A stretch of 64,000 nt of DNA from Bacillus sp. AFS037270 (GTDB taxonomy: Bacteria > Bacillota > Bacilli > Bacillales_B > DSM-18226). Shown one piece after another: positions 35,069 through 44,053 of this stretch; the first letter of the stretch is position 1, and each line of letters opens with the position of its first letter. Under the pieces are notes generated by a model that ran no database searches, was not told the origin of the DNA, and was given only the letters and a program-made list of their open reading frames with translations. The stretch spans positions 96,728 to 160,727 of the forward strand of contig NZ_NUNF01000013.1 of the NCBI RefSeq assembly GCF_002585305.1, in the 5' to 3' direction. The position numbers and the translations under genes were made by a program.

Positions 35069-37400
35069 CTACCCTCGCATTATTTACTTCTTGATTGAGC
35101 TTTCGATATTGGCTGGGAGGTACACCAATTTGCTTCTTGAATATACGATTAAAATAGCTATGCCTATAGCCAACACTTTCCGCAATATCATTAATTTTCA
35201 TATCGGAATGAATTAACAATTCCTTTGCCTTTTCAATTCTTAATTGGGTTAGATAATCAATAAAATTAATACCAATAATCTGCTTAAAGGCTTTACTTAA
35301 CGAATATGGATTCGTTCCAACCTCGTCAGCACAACTTTCTAATGAAATATCATACATGTAGTTGTCCTGAATTTTAATGACGACCTTCTCAATTACACGC
35401 TTCAACTCCATATTCATCCGGCCCTCAATCTTTTGGATATACGGACAGATGACTTCCTCCGTAAACCATTTGATAATTCGGCCTGGTTCACGGATTTGCG
35501 AAAGTTCCTCAAACATATTTTTACCTTTAAACAATTCATGCGGATGAATTCCAGAATGTAAGATTTCATGTTGAATACTGCTGTAAAGCTGCATAACACC
35601 TTGCTGAATATTAATTTCATTTACTCCATTTTCCGTTAGTTCCTTTAAGAATGGCTGAACTAATTTCTCCACTTCTTCAGCTTGTCCCATTCGAATGGCT
35701 TGAATAATCTCTTTTTCAATTGCAAATGGATAGTGGAAGGTAGTATGTCCCGTTTGCTGTATTTCCTGCAGGTCGATAATTTGATTGCTGTTTTCAAAGA
35801 TACGGAACCGTTTTCCACTTCTGACCTTTTCAAAAATATAAGGAATCTTTTTCATATTTTCAGTGGGTTCACTTATCGTAACCGTTACATTCATCTTAAT
35901 AATTTCATTAATTGTTTCTGTTACTTTATTAGCAAACTGGTACAATACTTCTCGAGGTGATTGTTCCTGATTATATATTAATAATATGCCCACCGTTAAA
36001 TCCGAGAATTTTATCACATTAAACTGCTCAAACATTTCTTTTGCTATTTCATCGATTATATTCGCGGCGACAAATGTTACTAATCCTTCATCCTTATTTG
36101 AAAAATGAACCATCGAATCGTCCAGACCGGTTAATTGGAGGTCTAGAGCTATAAACCCTTTACCATCCACAGTCCACCCGTAATTTTCCATTCTGTTCTT
36201 CAGGTCTTCTTCGGTATGATCGTATAAGTAACCTTGAATCAATTGCAAAATAAAACTACTCTTTAGTTCTGTGACTTGTTCAACAAGACGAGTCTGAAGG
36301 GAGTCACTTTTTTGTGTAAGCAATTGCCACTGTTGTTCGATCAAAGTGAATTCGTCTCTGCCTTTCTTTTCCCATAACCCCTTTTGATCATCCTCGTGCC
36401 CCAATTTCTCTAGAAGTTTCTTAATAGGTGAATAAAGACGATTGGAGGTAAACCAAGATAGAATAAAAGCTAGAACAAGTGCAGAGATACTTAATAACAA
36501 TATTAATCGAGAAACAAATACTAATGGAGCGGTGATGGACGACATAGGTGCTGCAGATACATAGGTCCACTCAGAATCCGCTCTTGAAAATTGCCCATAT
36601 GAAACTGAGTACATGATTTTCTTATATTCCATTTCAAACGAGCCTTTACTCCTATTACTCTGTGTCATTTCCTTAATTAAAGCCTTTTCAAAAGAGGAGT
36701 CCTTAGTACTGTTGGCAGAGAGTAAAACTTGTTTTTTTCCATCAAGGATAAATGTTGCTCCGTTATCATAAGGTGTTAATGTTTTTAACAGCTCTAAGGC
36801 TTTATTCCGGTCGATGGTAACAATAAGCGATCCGAACGGTTCCTTGCTTGTTGGCGGGAGGTTATGAACAAAAGCTAATGTATTCCCACCTGCAGAAGGG
36901 TACTCTTCCCAAAATAATTTCTTTCCGGTATGTAAAGTATTTTGATAAAAAACTTTTGCTTCATCATTTAGTACTTGGTATTCGCTATTAAACAAAATCG
37001 GTTTTTCTCTATCGATATATAATTCTGCTTTCTTAATTAAGGAATGGCTTCCTTGTACTAATAGCAAGGTTTTAGTAATATCATACGTTTCAGGAAACTG
37101 CTTAACAAAATCAATATTTTTTAAAGATTCCCCAAACCGGGGTTCGAATGCCCAATGGGAGGTGGAGTACTCTAGGTACTTAAACTGATCATCAATATTT
37201 TTTGCCCTTTGTTCGATTTGACTATTATGAATCGTCCTTAACTCATTTTCCACTTTTCCAACAGCAAAAAAATAAATACATAGACCAGTTATTAAGCCAG
37301 GAATACTGGCAATAAGTAAAATGAGAATGAAACTGTTTCGATGAAAACTTCCTCTCCACTGAAGTGTTTTTAGTTTACCTATTATGCTCTGAAAACCCAC
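35055..37400 (-). CDS. yesS: Membrane-anchored AraC family regulator (YesS-like)
   Basis: 781 residues: TM1 about 24-47, an extracellular sensor region (48-290), TM2 about 294-316, a HAMP-like linker, a helical/GGDEF-like middle region and a C-terminal AraC DNA-binding domain (residues about 680-770, NPYSLSKAFKQIIGINF and HSYFNRIFKKQIGVPPSQYR). It is a one-piece sensor-activator. The start is a GTG at 37400 with AGGAGG 7 nt upstream; the ATG at 37463 has no good ribosome site. The gene precedes yesU and yesV as yesS does in B. subtilis. A cre-like box lies upstream. Confidence 0.85.
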   Translation of the reverse strand: MGFQSIIGKLKTLQWRGSFHRNSFILILLIASIPGLITGLCIYFFAVGKVENELRTIHNSQIEQRAKNIDDQFKYLEYSTSHWAFEPRFGESLKNIDFVKQFPETYDITKTLLLVQGSHSLIKKAELYIDREKPILFNSEYQVLNDEAKVFYQNTLHTGKKLFWEEYPSAGGNTLAFVHNLPPTSKEPFGSLIVTIDRNKALELLKTLTPYDNGATFILDGKKQVLLSANSTKDSSFEKALIKEMTQSNRSKGSFEMEYKKIMYSVSYGQFSRADSEWTYVSAAPMSSITAPLVFVSRLILLLSISALVLAFILSWFTSNRLYSPIKKLLEKLGHEDDQKGLWEKKGRDEFTLIEQQWQLLTQKSDSLQTRLVEQVTELKSSFILQLIQGYLYDHTEEDLKNRMENYGWTVDGKGFIALDLQLTGLDDSMVHFSNKDEGLVTFVAANIIDEIAKEMFEQFNVIKFSDLTVGILLIYNQEQSPREVLYQFANKVTETINEIIKMNVTVTISEPTENMKKIPYIFEKVRSGKRFRIFENSNQIIDLQEIQQTGHTTFHYPFAIEKEIIQAIRMGQAEEVEKLVQPFLKELTENGVNEINIQQGVMQLYSSIQHEILHSGIHPHELFKGKNMFEELSQIREPGRIIKWFTEEVICPYIQKIEGRMNMELKRVIEKVVIKIQDNYMYDISLESCADEVGTNPYSLSKAFKQIIGINFIDYLTQLRIEKAKELLIHSDMKINDIAESVGYRHSYFNRIFKKQIGVPPSQYRKLNQEVNNARVENDG

Positions 37401-37467
37401 TAGTACACCTCCTGGTTGAATCACTGCCATTTCTATTAATCTATTATGACACACGTTTGTCAAAAAA

Positions 37468-37481
37468 TGAAGGCGCTTTAA
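37468..37481 (-). promoter_or_regulatory. Weak cre-like box
   Basis: TGAAGGCGCTTTAA (plus strand) fits 12 of 14 cre positions. It is 68 nt upstream of the YesS-like start codon. Confidence 0.4.
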
Positions 37482-37507
37482 AAGTGATTGTCGAAATTTT
37501 TACACAA

Positions 37508-37564
37508 ATAAAAAAGGAGCAATTACACCATTGGATTCATGCATGGTGCAATTGCTCCTTTTGA
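37508..37564. terminator. Strong bidirectional terminator
   Basis: A long stem (AAAAGGAGCAATT, one bulge, CACCAT with its complement ATGGTG, AATTGCTCCTTTT) is flanked by T-runs on both strands. It ends the lplABC operon before the regulator gene. Confidence 0.92.
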
Positions 37565-37574
37565 AAAGTGCGTA

Positions 37575-38465
37575 TCAGCCTTTTACGGACCCTAACAGCA
37601 TCCCTTTTGCAAAATGCTTCTGCAGGAAAGGATAAACTATTAAAATAGGTAAAGTCGCTATCACGACTACAGCTAGTTTTAATGATTGATCAGGCGGCTC
37701 CACATACGATGATCCCATTGAAGCAGCATCTCCGATCTGTGACTGGGAGAGGAGAATAATTTGCTGCAACAGTACTTGGACTGGCCATTTTGTATTATCA
37801 CTGATATATAATAATGCACTAAAGAAGTCATTCCAAATAGCCACGGCATAAAACAAAGCAAACGTTGCAAGTACAGGTTTCGACAACGGCAGCATGATTC
37901 TCCAGAATATGCCTACCTCTGTGCAGCCATCAATTTTTGCCGCTTCCTCTAATTCAACAGGTATGTTCTGAAAGAATGTTTTAACAATGACCAGGTTGAA
38001 TGGATTGATCGCAATCGGTAAAATTAATGCCCAATAGGAATCCAATAATCCTAGTGATTTTACGACGATATAAGTAGGAATCATCCCCCCGCTGAACAAC
38101 ATGGAGAAAACAATCAGCTTCATGAACACATTCCGGCCCATTAAGTGCTTTCTTGATAATGGATACGCCATGGAGAAGGTAAAGAACAGACAAACGACTG
38201 TCCCTACCAAGGTAACACAGATGGATACGAGTATACTCCTCGTGAATGTTGCGGTAGAAAAAATATACTTATAGGCATCTAAAGAAAATGTCTCTGGCCA
38301 GATAAAGAAACTTCTACGAGTAAGTTCAGCCTCTGTAGCAAATGAACCAGCAATAATATATATAAATGGGCAAATCATTACCAGACCAATAATTCCTAAT
38401 AGTATGAAGTTAAAAACATCAAATACCCGTCCGGCAGGGGTATTGTGCATTTTTGGCATAGCCAT
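37575..38465 (-). CDS. lplC: ABC importer permease LplC/YtcP-like
   Basis: 296 residues, MalG type with six membrane segments and the EAA loop ELEEAAKIDGCTEVGIFWRIMLPLSKPVLA. It pairs with LplB for import of pectin-derived oligosaccharides. The ATG at 38465 is 8 nt from AGGAGG; the GTG three codons earlier overlaps the Shine-Dalgarno region. No ATPase in the operon. Confidence 0.87.
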   Translation of the reverse strand: MAMPKMHNTPAGRVFDVFNFILLGIIGLVMICPFIYIIAGSFATEAELTRRSFFIWPETFSLDAYKYIFSTATFTRSILVSICVTLVGTVVCLFFTFSMAYPLSRKHLMGRNVFMKLIVFSMLFSGGMIPTYIVVKSLGLLDSYWALILPIAINPFNLVIVKTFFQNIPVELEEAAKIDGCTEVGIFWRIMLPLSKPVLATFALFYAVAIWNDFFSALLYISDNTKWPVQVLLQQIILLSQSQIGDAASMGSSYVEPPDQSLKLAVVVIATLPILIVYPFLQKHFAKGMLLGSVKG

Positions 38466-38495
38466 AATTCCCACCTCCTAATTAATAACAAACTC

Positions 38496-39491
38496 TTAAA
38501 AAATACCTTCTTGCCCCATTTTTTTGGCAAGCTTGTTCGCACCTAAAACAAGGAGCACCCCAATTACTGATTTAAATAATCCTACCGCTGTACTATAACT
38601 ATAGGCACCTTGTGTAATCCCTACAAAATACACATACGTATCAAATACATCGGCAACACTGCGGTTCAATGAATTGGACATTAAGTAAATTTGCTGGAAT
38701 CCTGTATCAAGGAAGTGCCCAAGTCTTAAAATAAGTAGCACAATGATCGTACTTCTTACAGCTGGGAGTGTAACATGCCACAAGCGTCTCATTCGTCCAG
38801 CGCCGTCAACAATTGCAGCTTCGTATTGTTCCTTATCAACAGACGCCAAGGCTGCTAAGAAAATAACTGTCCCCCATCCCGTTTCTTTCCACATGATTTG
38901 GAATAACATTAACGGTCGGAACCAAGCCGGAGAGGATAAGAAATTAATTTCTTTTCCATAGAAATGGGCAACGATTTCGTTGATTACTCCTCCACTAGTG
39001 GTAAAGAAGATATAGGTAATACTTGCAATGATAACCCATGACATAAAATGCGGTACATAGATAAATGTTTGGACCGTTTTTTTGTAAGACTGCACTCTTA
39101 ATTCATTTAATAATAGCGATAAGATTATTGGTGCAGGGAAGAAAAATACTAAATCAAGCGAAGCCATAATCGCAGTATTTCTTAATAATCTGAAGAAGTC
39201 TGGATTCTTAAAGAAATCCATAAAGTTTTCAAATCCCACCCACTTACTTCCAAGTACCCCGAGAAATGGTGAATAATCCTGAAAGGCAATCACGATCCCC
39301 CACATTGGAGCATATTTAAAAATAGCAAAATATAGGATGCCTGGAAGTAATAATAGGTAGAGCCATTTATCTCTCTTTAAACGATTGAGCCTGGATATAC
39401 CGGATTTCACTTCTGCCTTTGATGCCTTTTTTGCAGTAACCGCTTGATTCGAAACAACAGTATCAACACTTTGTGGTTTAAGGCTTTCCAT
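38496..39491 (-). CDS. lplB: ABC importer permease LplB/YteP-like
   Basis: 331 residues, MalF type. After a 35-residue Lys-rich N-terminus come six membrane segments (WLYLLLLPGILYFAIFKYAP first) and the EAA loop QYEAAIVDGAGRMRRLWHVTLP. It is separated from the SBP gene by a hairpin at 39539-39570, mirroring the arrangement of the other importer. Confidence 0.88.
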   Translation of the reverse strand: MESLKPQSVDTVVSNQAVTAKKASKAEVKSGISRLNRLKRDKWLYLLLLPGILYFAIFKYAPMWGIVIAFQDYSPFLGVLGSKWVGFENFMDFFKNPDFFRLLRNTAIMASLDLVFFFPAPIILSLLLNELRVQSYKKTVQTFIYVPHFMSWVIIASITYIFFTTSGGVINEIVAHFYGKEINFLSSPAWFRPLMLFQIMWKETGWGTVIFLAALASVDKEQYEAAIVDGAGRMRRLWHVTLPAVRSTIIVLLILRLGHFLDTGFQQIYLMSNSLNRSVADVFDTYVYFVGITQGAYSYSTAVGLFKSVIGVLLVLGANKLAKKMGQEGIF

Positions 39492-39538
39492 ACGATCTCT
39501 CCTTTCATACGAGTGGATTAGGTAATCAGGTATCTTCT

Positions 39539-39570
39539 AAAACAGGCAGTGTAAAAACACCGCCTGTTTT
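39539..39570 (-). terminator. Intercistronic terminator/attenuator, lplA-lplB
   Basis: AAAACAGGC, one mismatch, GTGT, a four-base loop, ACAC and GCCTGTTTT form a 13-bp stem, with TTTT following on both strands. Located between SBP and permease genes, it should allow partial read-through. Confidence 0.85.
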
Positions 39571-39578
39571 AACTTCAA

Positions 39579-41102
39579 TTATTTCTTATTTTCTTTGTAT
39601 AATTTATTGATTTCTTTAATATAATCGTCTCCACCGGAAGTACGCCATAATTTGATTGCATCTTTAAATCCATTTTCATCAATTTGGCCAACAATAAATT
39701 TAATTCTTGCATCATTGATAATATTATCTAACTGTTGTCCTTTTTGAGCATATACTTCTGAAAGTAACGCATCGGCTGGATTCGGTACGACAATCTTTTC
39801 ATTATCTTTCAGAATTTGCTGCTCCTTTTCTCTTACAGGTGTTAAGTCTGGTTTAAGGGAACGATCTTCAGGTATACCCATTTGGAATTGATTCAAGTCC
39901 GTAAATTCATTGACAAGGGACTTATTCGAGTCAGTAATAAGTGTTTGATATTTACCATCCTTGATTTCATAATGACGGCCTTCTACACCGTTATAGGAAA
40001 GAATTTGGGCTTCCTTCTCATTTAATTTATCTAAGAATGTTAACACTTGTTTCAACTCTTTTTCTGTTTTCACACTCGATTTAGGGATTGCTAAAATACC
40101 AGAATACCCGGATGTAGGCAATGTATGGAGACCTTCAGGACCTTCCACTGCGCCAAAAATATCAATAGGTTCTGTTAATTCAGGATGTGCCTTTCTCATA
40201 TCTTCATCCGCACGGTGACCGCGGTCCAATACATCCACGATAACACCCGCTTGACCGTTCATAAGCGGGTCTCCCCATTTTTGCGGATCCATCACGGCAA
40301 AGTCTTGATTAATGAGTTTTTCATCATATAATTTTTTGAAGAATTTCAATGCATCCATGTATTCCTTCGTCGTAAAATCAGGCTGCAGTTTACCGTCTTT
40401 ATCTTCACCCCATTTATTTGGAGCCCCGAACCATACTTGCATGATGTCAAACGGGCCAGTATATTTGGAAATAACCATTCCATAGGTGTCATCTTTGCCA
40501 TTTCCATCTGGGTCATCATGTGTAAATGCTTTCAAGACATTATAGAATTCATCAATTGTCTTTGGTTCTTCTAAGCCAAGCTTCTTCAACCAGTCTTTTC
40601 GGATCGTAACTCCGAGCCTTCCTAACGGACGTGCACGATAAATACCGTAAACTTTTCCATCTATTGAACTATTTTGCAAAGTTATTTCGTTGGCTTTGCT
40701 TAAATTTGGATAATCTTTTAAGTACGGGGTTAAATCCCAAAAGGCTCCGTCTCTAACTGCACTTACGAAACTAGGAATCTTGCTTGGAATCATCATAATA
40801 TCTGGCAGGTTGCCTGATGCCAGCGTAATATTCAATTTATCACTGTACGCACTATCAAGTACCCAGTTCATTGTAATGTTTGTATTTGTAAACTTTTCTA
40901 ATGCCTTTAAAGCGGGGCTGTTATTAGCTGGTGGTTCTGGTGTATAAGCGGTTGTCATGATTTTGATTTCAGGTCTTCCATCCTTTTTACTTGTACCACT
41001 AGAAGTTTCGGAACTGCTGCATGCTGCTAAAGAAGAAAGTAACATGGCTGATAGGACTGGAATGGCTACTGCTTTACTTGTAAACTTTTTACCTTTTTTC
41101 AT
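39579..41102 (-). CDS. lplA: Solute-binding lipoprotein LplA/YtcQ-like
   Basis: 507 residues. The lipoprotein signal ends in LLSSLAACSSS (Cys about residue 28). The mature part is a large cluster-type binding protein (KIMTTAYTPEPPANNSPALK, ASGNLPDIMMIP, TFLDKLNEKEAQILSYNGVEGRH). It would deliver RG-I oligosaccharides to LplB/LplC. A cre-like box is 110 nt upstream, so the operon is likely repressed on good carbon sources. Confidence 0.87.
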   Translation of the reverse strand: MKKGKKFTSKAVAIPVLSAMLLSSLAACSSSETSSGTSKKDGRPEIKIMTTAYTPEPPANNSPALKALEKFTNTNITMNWVLDSAYSDKLNITLASGNLPDIMMIPSKIPSFVSAVRDGAFWDLTPYLKDYPNLSKANEITLQNSSIDGKVYGIYRARPLGRLGVTIRKDWLKKLGLEEPKTIDEFYNVLKAFTHDDPDGNGKDDTYGMVISKYTGPFDIMQVWFGAPNKWGEDKDGKLQPDFTTKEYMDALKFFKKLYDEKLINQDFAVMDPQKWGDPLMNGQAGVIVDVLDRGHRADEDMRKAHPELTEPIDIFGAVEGPEGLHTLPTSGYSGILAIPKSSVKTEKELKQVLTFLDKLNEKEAQILSYNGVEGRHYEIKDGKYQTLITDSNKSLVNEFTDLNQFQMGIPEDRSLKPDLTPVREKEQQILKDNEKIVVPNPADALLSEVYAQKGQQLDNIINDARIKFIVGQIDENGFKDAIKLWRTSGGDDYIKEINKLYKENKK

Positions 41103-41212
41103 TTAAATACCCCCAAATTTTACTATAATCGCAGTTTCGACATTAAACAGTTATTTCAACTTTCGGCTATTATGCCCTTTTCGATAACTGAGTGATGATC
41201 TACCTTAAAATT

Positions 41213-41226
41213 AAATCGCTTTCATT
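41213..41226 (-). promoter_or_regulatory. CcpA cre-like box
   Basis: On the minus strand TGAAAGCGATTTAA fits the cre consensus at 13 of 14 positions. It lies about 110 nt upstream of lplA. Confidence 0.6.
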
Positions 41227-41256
41227 TTTCTGACAATTACATTTTTTTGTCCTAAC

Positions 41257-41282
41257 AAAAACCTTGATATAATAAGGTTTTT
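41257..41282. terminator. Rho-independent terminator
   Basis: A 9-bp stem AAAAACCTT / AAGGTTTTT with an 8-nt loop (41257-41282) lies just after the yetA-like gene. Confidence 0.65.
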
Positions 41283-41297
41283 ACGCCTTTAAACACT

Positions 41298-43871
41298 TTA
41301 TTGTTGGACTAATACTTTCTTGAAATCCACATTTGGCAGGTATTCACCAATTAACTCCAACGAAATAATCGTATTTAGACACCACTGTGAGGTAGTATTA
41401 GTCGTAATACTTGGAACCTCGTTCATCGCCCTCCAACTTTGGACCACTTCCTCTTTTATTGGCAGCACCATTTGACTGATTTCTTCATTTAATAATAGAT
41501 TCCAAGCTTTTCGGGCAAGATTTTTATCTTTTTTCTTGGCCGCGGCATAAGCCACCATTCCAGAAGCTAGCATAGGTAAACTAAATAGCTTATCGTGAAG
41601 GATTCCATTACTTCTAGATAATTTTTCCTGATTACTTAGGACATAAAATTCGCCAAATTCGGCTAACATATCGTCCCATTCTTCATCTCCGAGAACCTGT
41701 GCAAGTTCCATCCACGCCTGGGGACCCCCGAAAGCAATCACCATGTGATAGCCTCCTTCATTTCCGTCCCCCATATGTAGGAGAGTGCTTGTCTTAGGGT
41801 CATATCCAAAGGTTGGTCCTGAGAGCAAGCGGAATGGGAGCTGCTTTAACGTATTGATTCCCGTAATGATTTTTTCTTTGTACACATTGTTTTCTGTTCG
41901 TTCCCACTCTGATAACCAATTGGAACAAAAGGCAGCCCAATCCGGACCGACTCGGGCATGTGTTGGGAATTGTTCTGTTGTATAAAACTCTCTCATTGGA
42001 TCTAGGTTGGCTAATGCTTGGTCAGCATCTTTTACTTCCGTGAGTAAATCTCTTACTCTTTCATCTGTTGTTAAGAAATAATAGTATTTATGTAATCCAG
42101 CCATACTAATACGAGCTTCTTTACAGCCGCAGCCCCAATGGACGACGTTATGGCGAGAACCTAATCCAGCATATTCACCAAAGTGGTAACAATCGACTTC
42201 ACTGGTATGTCTTGTCATCGCCTCTGCCATGATAAACACGTCTTCTCGTCCTGACCGTAAAAAAGAATACCAAAGCCAAATATTCGGCACGAGCTCCGTA
42301 TTTTGCCAAGCAAAACCACCGATATCATACATCCATTGATGACGGACCGGGTCGTAGGTATGCATGACGTCACCATAATTCCAATAACCATACCATCTTC
42401 GCTGTTCAATTTCCTTCTTATAAAAATGGAAGGCTTTATCAAGTTGTTCTTCTAACTGTGCTTTGATAGGGGTGCTTCGATTTTCTAAACTCCATACCCC
42501 TGATGCTTTCGTATGGTGATAATATTCTGGTTCACATACTAATAATAGAGGAGCTTGCCATTCTTCTATTTGACTAATTAAGTCTTCGTTTGACGGAGAA
42601 TCAGAATAAAAATGTAAAAAGACTTCACTGGTATTGGCAATCCCGAACGGAGTAGAACGCATTTCATCAAAACCCTCATAGGCACTGACAACATGTGTCT
42701 CGTTATTATAATGCCGCAGGTCCATCGCTCCTGAATCTGGTGACCAAAACCATGCTTTCAGCTTTGCTTCGGACTTACTTAAATCACTAACTTCCAGTGC
42801 TGAGGGGAACTTTTGCCAAAAATTCTTTATCCCAACAGAGATCCCATGATCCTCTCCGCCAATATATAATAAACCCTTTGCTCTAGTACCATGTGTGGAT
42901 TCCACCCAGGCAGAGGATTCTTGTGTCCGTTTGATGATTCGATAGTGGTCAGCTGAATCCTGCAGAATTTTGAAATCATTCCAAATAGCATTTTGTTTGG
43001 CATGTTCTAATAATTGAGAGTGTTTTTCTTCTGTTAGGCTGACGATTTCACCCGCTATCTGTTTTTGAAACAAGCCATCCACATTTCTGTGTCTTCTCGT
43101 TAGCAGAAGCTGGGCTGCTTCTGAATAAATCCCTTCATCTCCTGAAAAACGAGCATTACGATTCCACGCTTCTCCCGTAAGTGGAACTGATAATTCCAGG
43201 CCTACACCTTTAATAAAATCCTTTTCGGGATCGCCATCGTAGAATAGGGTATGAACGGTTCGAACGGATTCAGTGTTTGCATAAAAGTAAAGCCTTAATT
43301 CAAACGGAAGCAATGTGCTTGTTCCTGATACTGCCTGATGGTTTCCTTCAATTTTAATAACAGCTCTTAAAGGACCTTTTTGCTCAATTTCCACATTGTT
43401 AATAATTCCTTCAAATGGGTCTTCGCGAGTGAGTGTACTCCTATCTTCCTTACTGCGAGTCTCTCTAATCGCATTTAATTGACCGTCAAACGCAATCGTT
43501 TTTGTGCCTCTTTTTATAAAATTAATTATCCTCTTCCCCTGTTTGTTAAGGGAGAATAATAGTTTACCAGTGTCGATTTCAATAGTATGATTATTTTCCC
43601 TAACCTGCAAGATACTGTCAGATTTTACATGTTCATTAAGCGATACTTCATATATATCTTCATCGCCCTGAAGTACAGCGGCATGACCTGTCCACTTCAC
43701 ACTTCCATCCGGCCAAAAAGCCATTGGCCAAGTTTGTAACGAACTTTTTTTACCGCTGCTGCTCTGGAGACAGATCGTATCTTCCCTTTTTAATGCCCCT
43801 CTTTCCCAAGGAATTCCCCAAGAAATCCCTGTAGGATCCTTCGGCCTTTTGTTTAACCAATGTAATTTCAT
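41298..43871 (-). CDS. yetA: YetA-like protein (exo-rhamnogalacturonan lyase-like, PcRGLX/YetA family)
   Basis: 857 residues, the same length as I recall for B. subtilis YetA. The N-terminal RIFT-barrel-like region (HWLNKRPKDPTGISWGIPWE, WPMAFWPDGSVKWTGHAAV) and a large C-terminal alpha/alpha region (RWYGYWNYGDVMHTYDP, GGFAWQNTELVPNIWLWYSF, TSEVDCYHFGEYAGLGSRHN) match the family containing fungal exo-rhamnogalacturonan lyase. The Tyr/His/Asp-rich WNYGDVMHTYDP segment may form part of the active site. No signal peptide, so it works on imported oligomers. I chose the ATG at 43871 with a GGGAG site; a 24-residue longer frame has no support. It lies next to lplABC, as in B. subtilis. Confidence 0.8.
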   Translation of the reverse strand: MKLHWLNKRPKDPTGISWGIPWERGALKREDTICLQSSSGKKSSLQTWPMAFWPDGSVKWTGHAAVLQGDEDIYEVSLNEHVKSDSILQVRENNHTIEIDTGKLLFSLNKQGKRIINFIKRGTKTIAFDGQLNAIRETRSKEDRSTLTREDPFEGIINNVEIEQKGPLRAVIKIEGNHQAVSGTSTLLPFELRLYFYANTESVRTVHTLFYDGDPEKDFIKGVGLELSVPLTGEAWNRNARFSGDEGIYSEAAQLLLTRRHRNVDGLFQKQIAGEIVSLTEEKHSQLLEHAKQNAIWNDFKILQDSADHYRIIKRTQESSAWVESTHGTRAKGLLYIGGEDHGISVGIKNFWQKFPSALEVSDLSKSEAKLKAWFWSPDSGAMDLRHYNNETHVVSAYEGFDEMRSTPFGIANTSEVFLHFYSDSPSNEDLISQIEEWQAPLLLVCEPEYYHHTKASGVWSLENRSTPIKAQLEEQLDKAFHFYKKEIEQRRWYGYWNYGDVMHTYDPVRHQWMYDIGGFAWQNTELVPNIWLWYSFLRSGREDVFIMAEAMTRHTSEVDCYHFGEYAGLGSRHNVVHWGCGCKEARISMAGLHKYYYFLTTDERVRDLLTEVKDADQALANLDPMREFYTTEQFPTHARVGPDWAAFCSNWLSEWERTENNVYKEKIITGINTLKQLPFRLLSGPTFGYDPKTSTLLHMGDGNEGGYHMVIAFGGPQAWMELAQVLGDEEWDDMLAEFGEFYVLSNQEKLSRSNGILHDKLFSLPMLASGMVAYAAAKKKDKNLARKAWNLLLNEEISQMVLPIKEEVVQSWRAMNEVPSITTNTTSQWCLNTIISLELIGEYLPNVDFKKVLVQQ

Positions 43872-44011
43872 AGTTCCACTCTCCCACTGGCTGGTTTTAT
43901 ATGCTACAAATTCTATTATTTTCAGTCTTTTACTTTCCTTCAACGCTCAATTTTTGCGAGCAATATGATTTGACTTATTATGATCGCCTAAGACATTTTT
44001 GCATGATTAAC

Positions 44012-44042
44012 AAAAAAACAGGCAGTTATTTTTTGCCTGTTT
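44012..44042 (-). terminator. Rho-independent terminator
   Basis: AAACAGGC / GCCTGTTT with an 11-nt loop is followed on the minus strand by seven T. It ends the five-gene operon that starts with the PL11 gene at 50191. Confidence 0.85.
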
Positions 44043-44053
44043 AATCATGTTTA

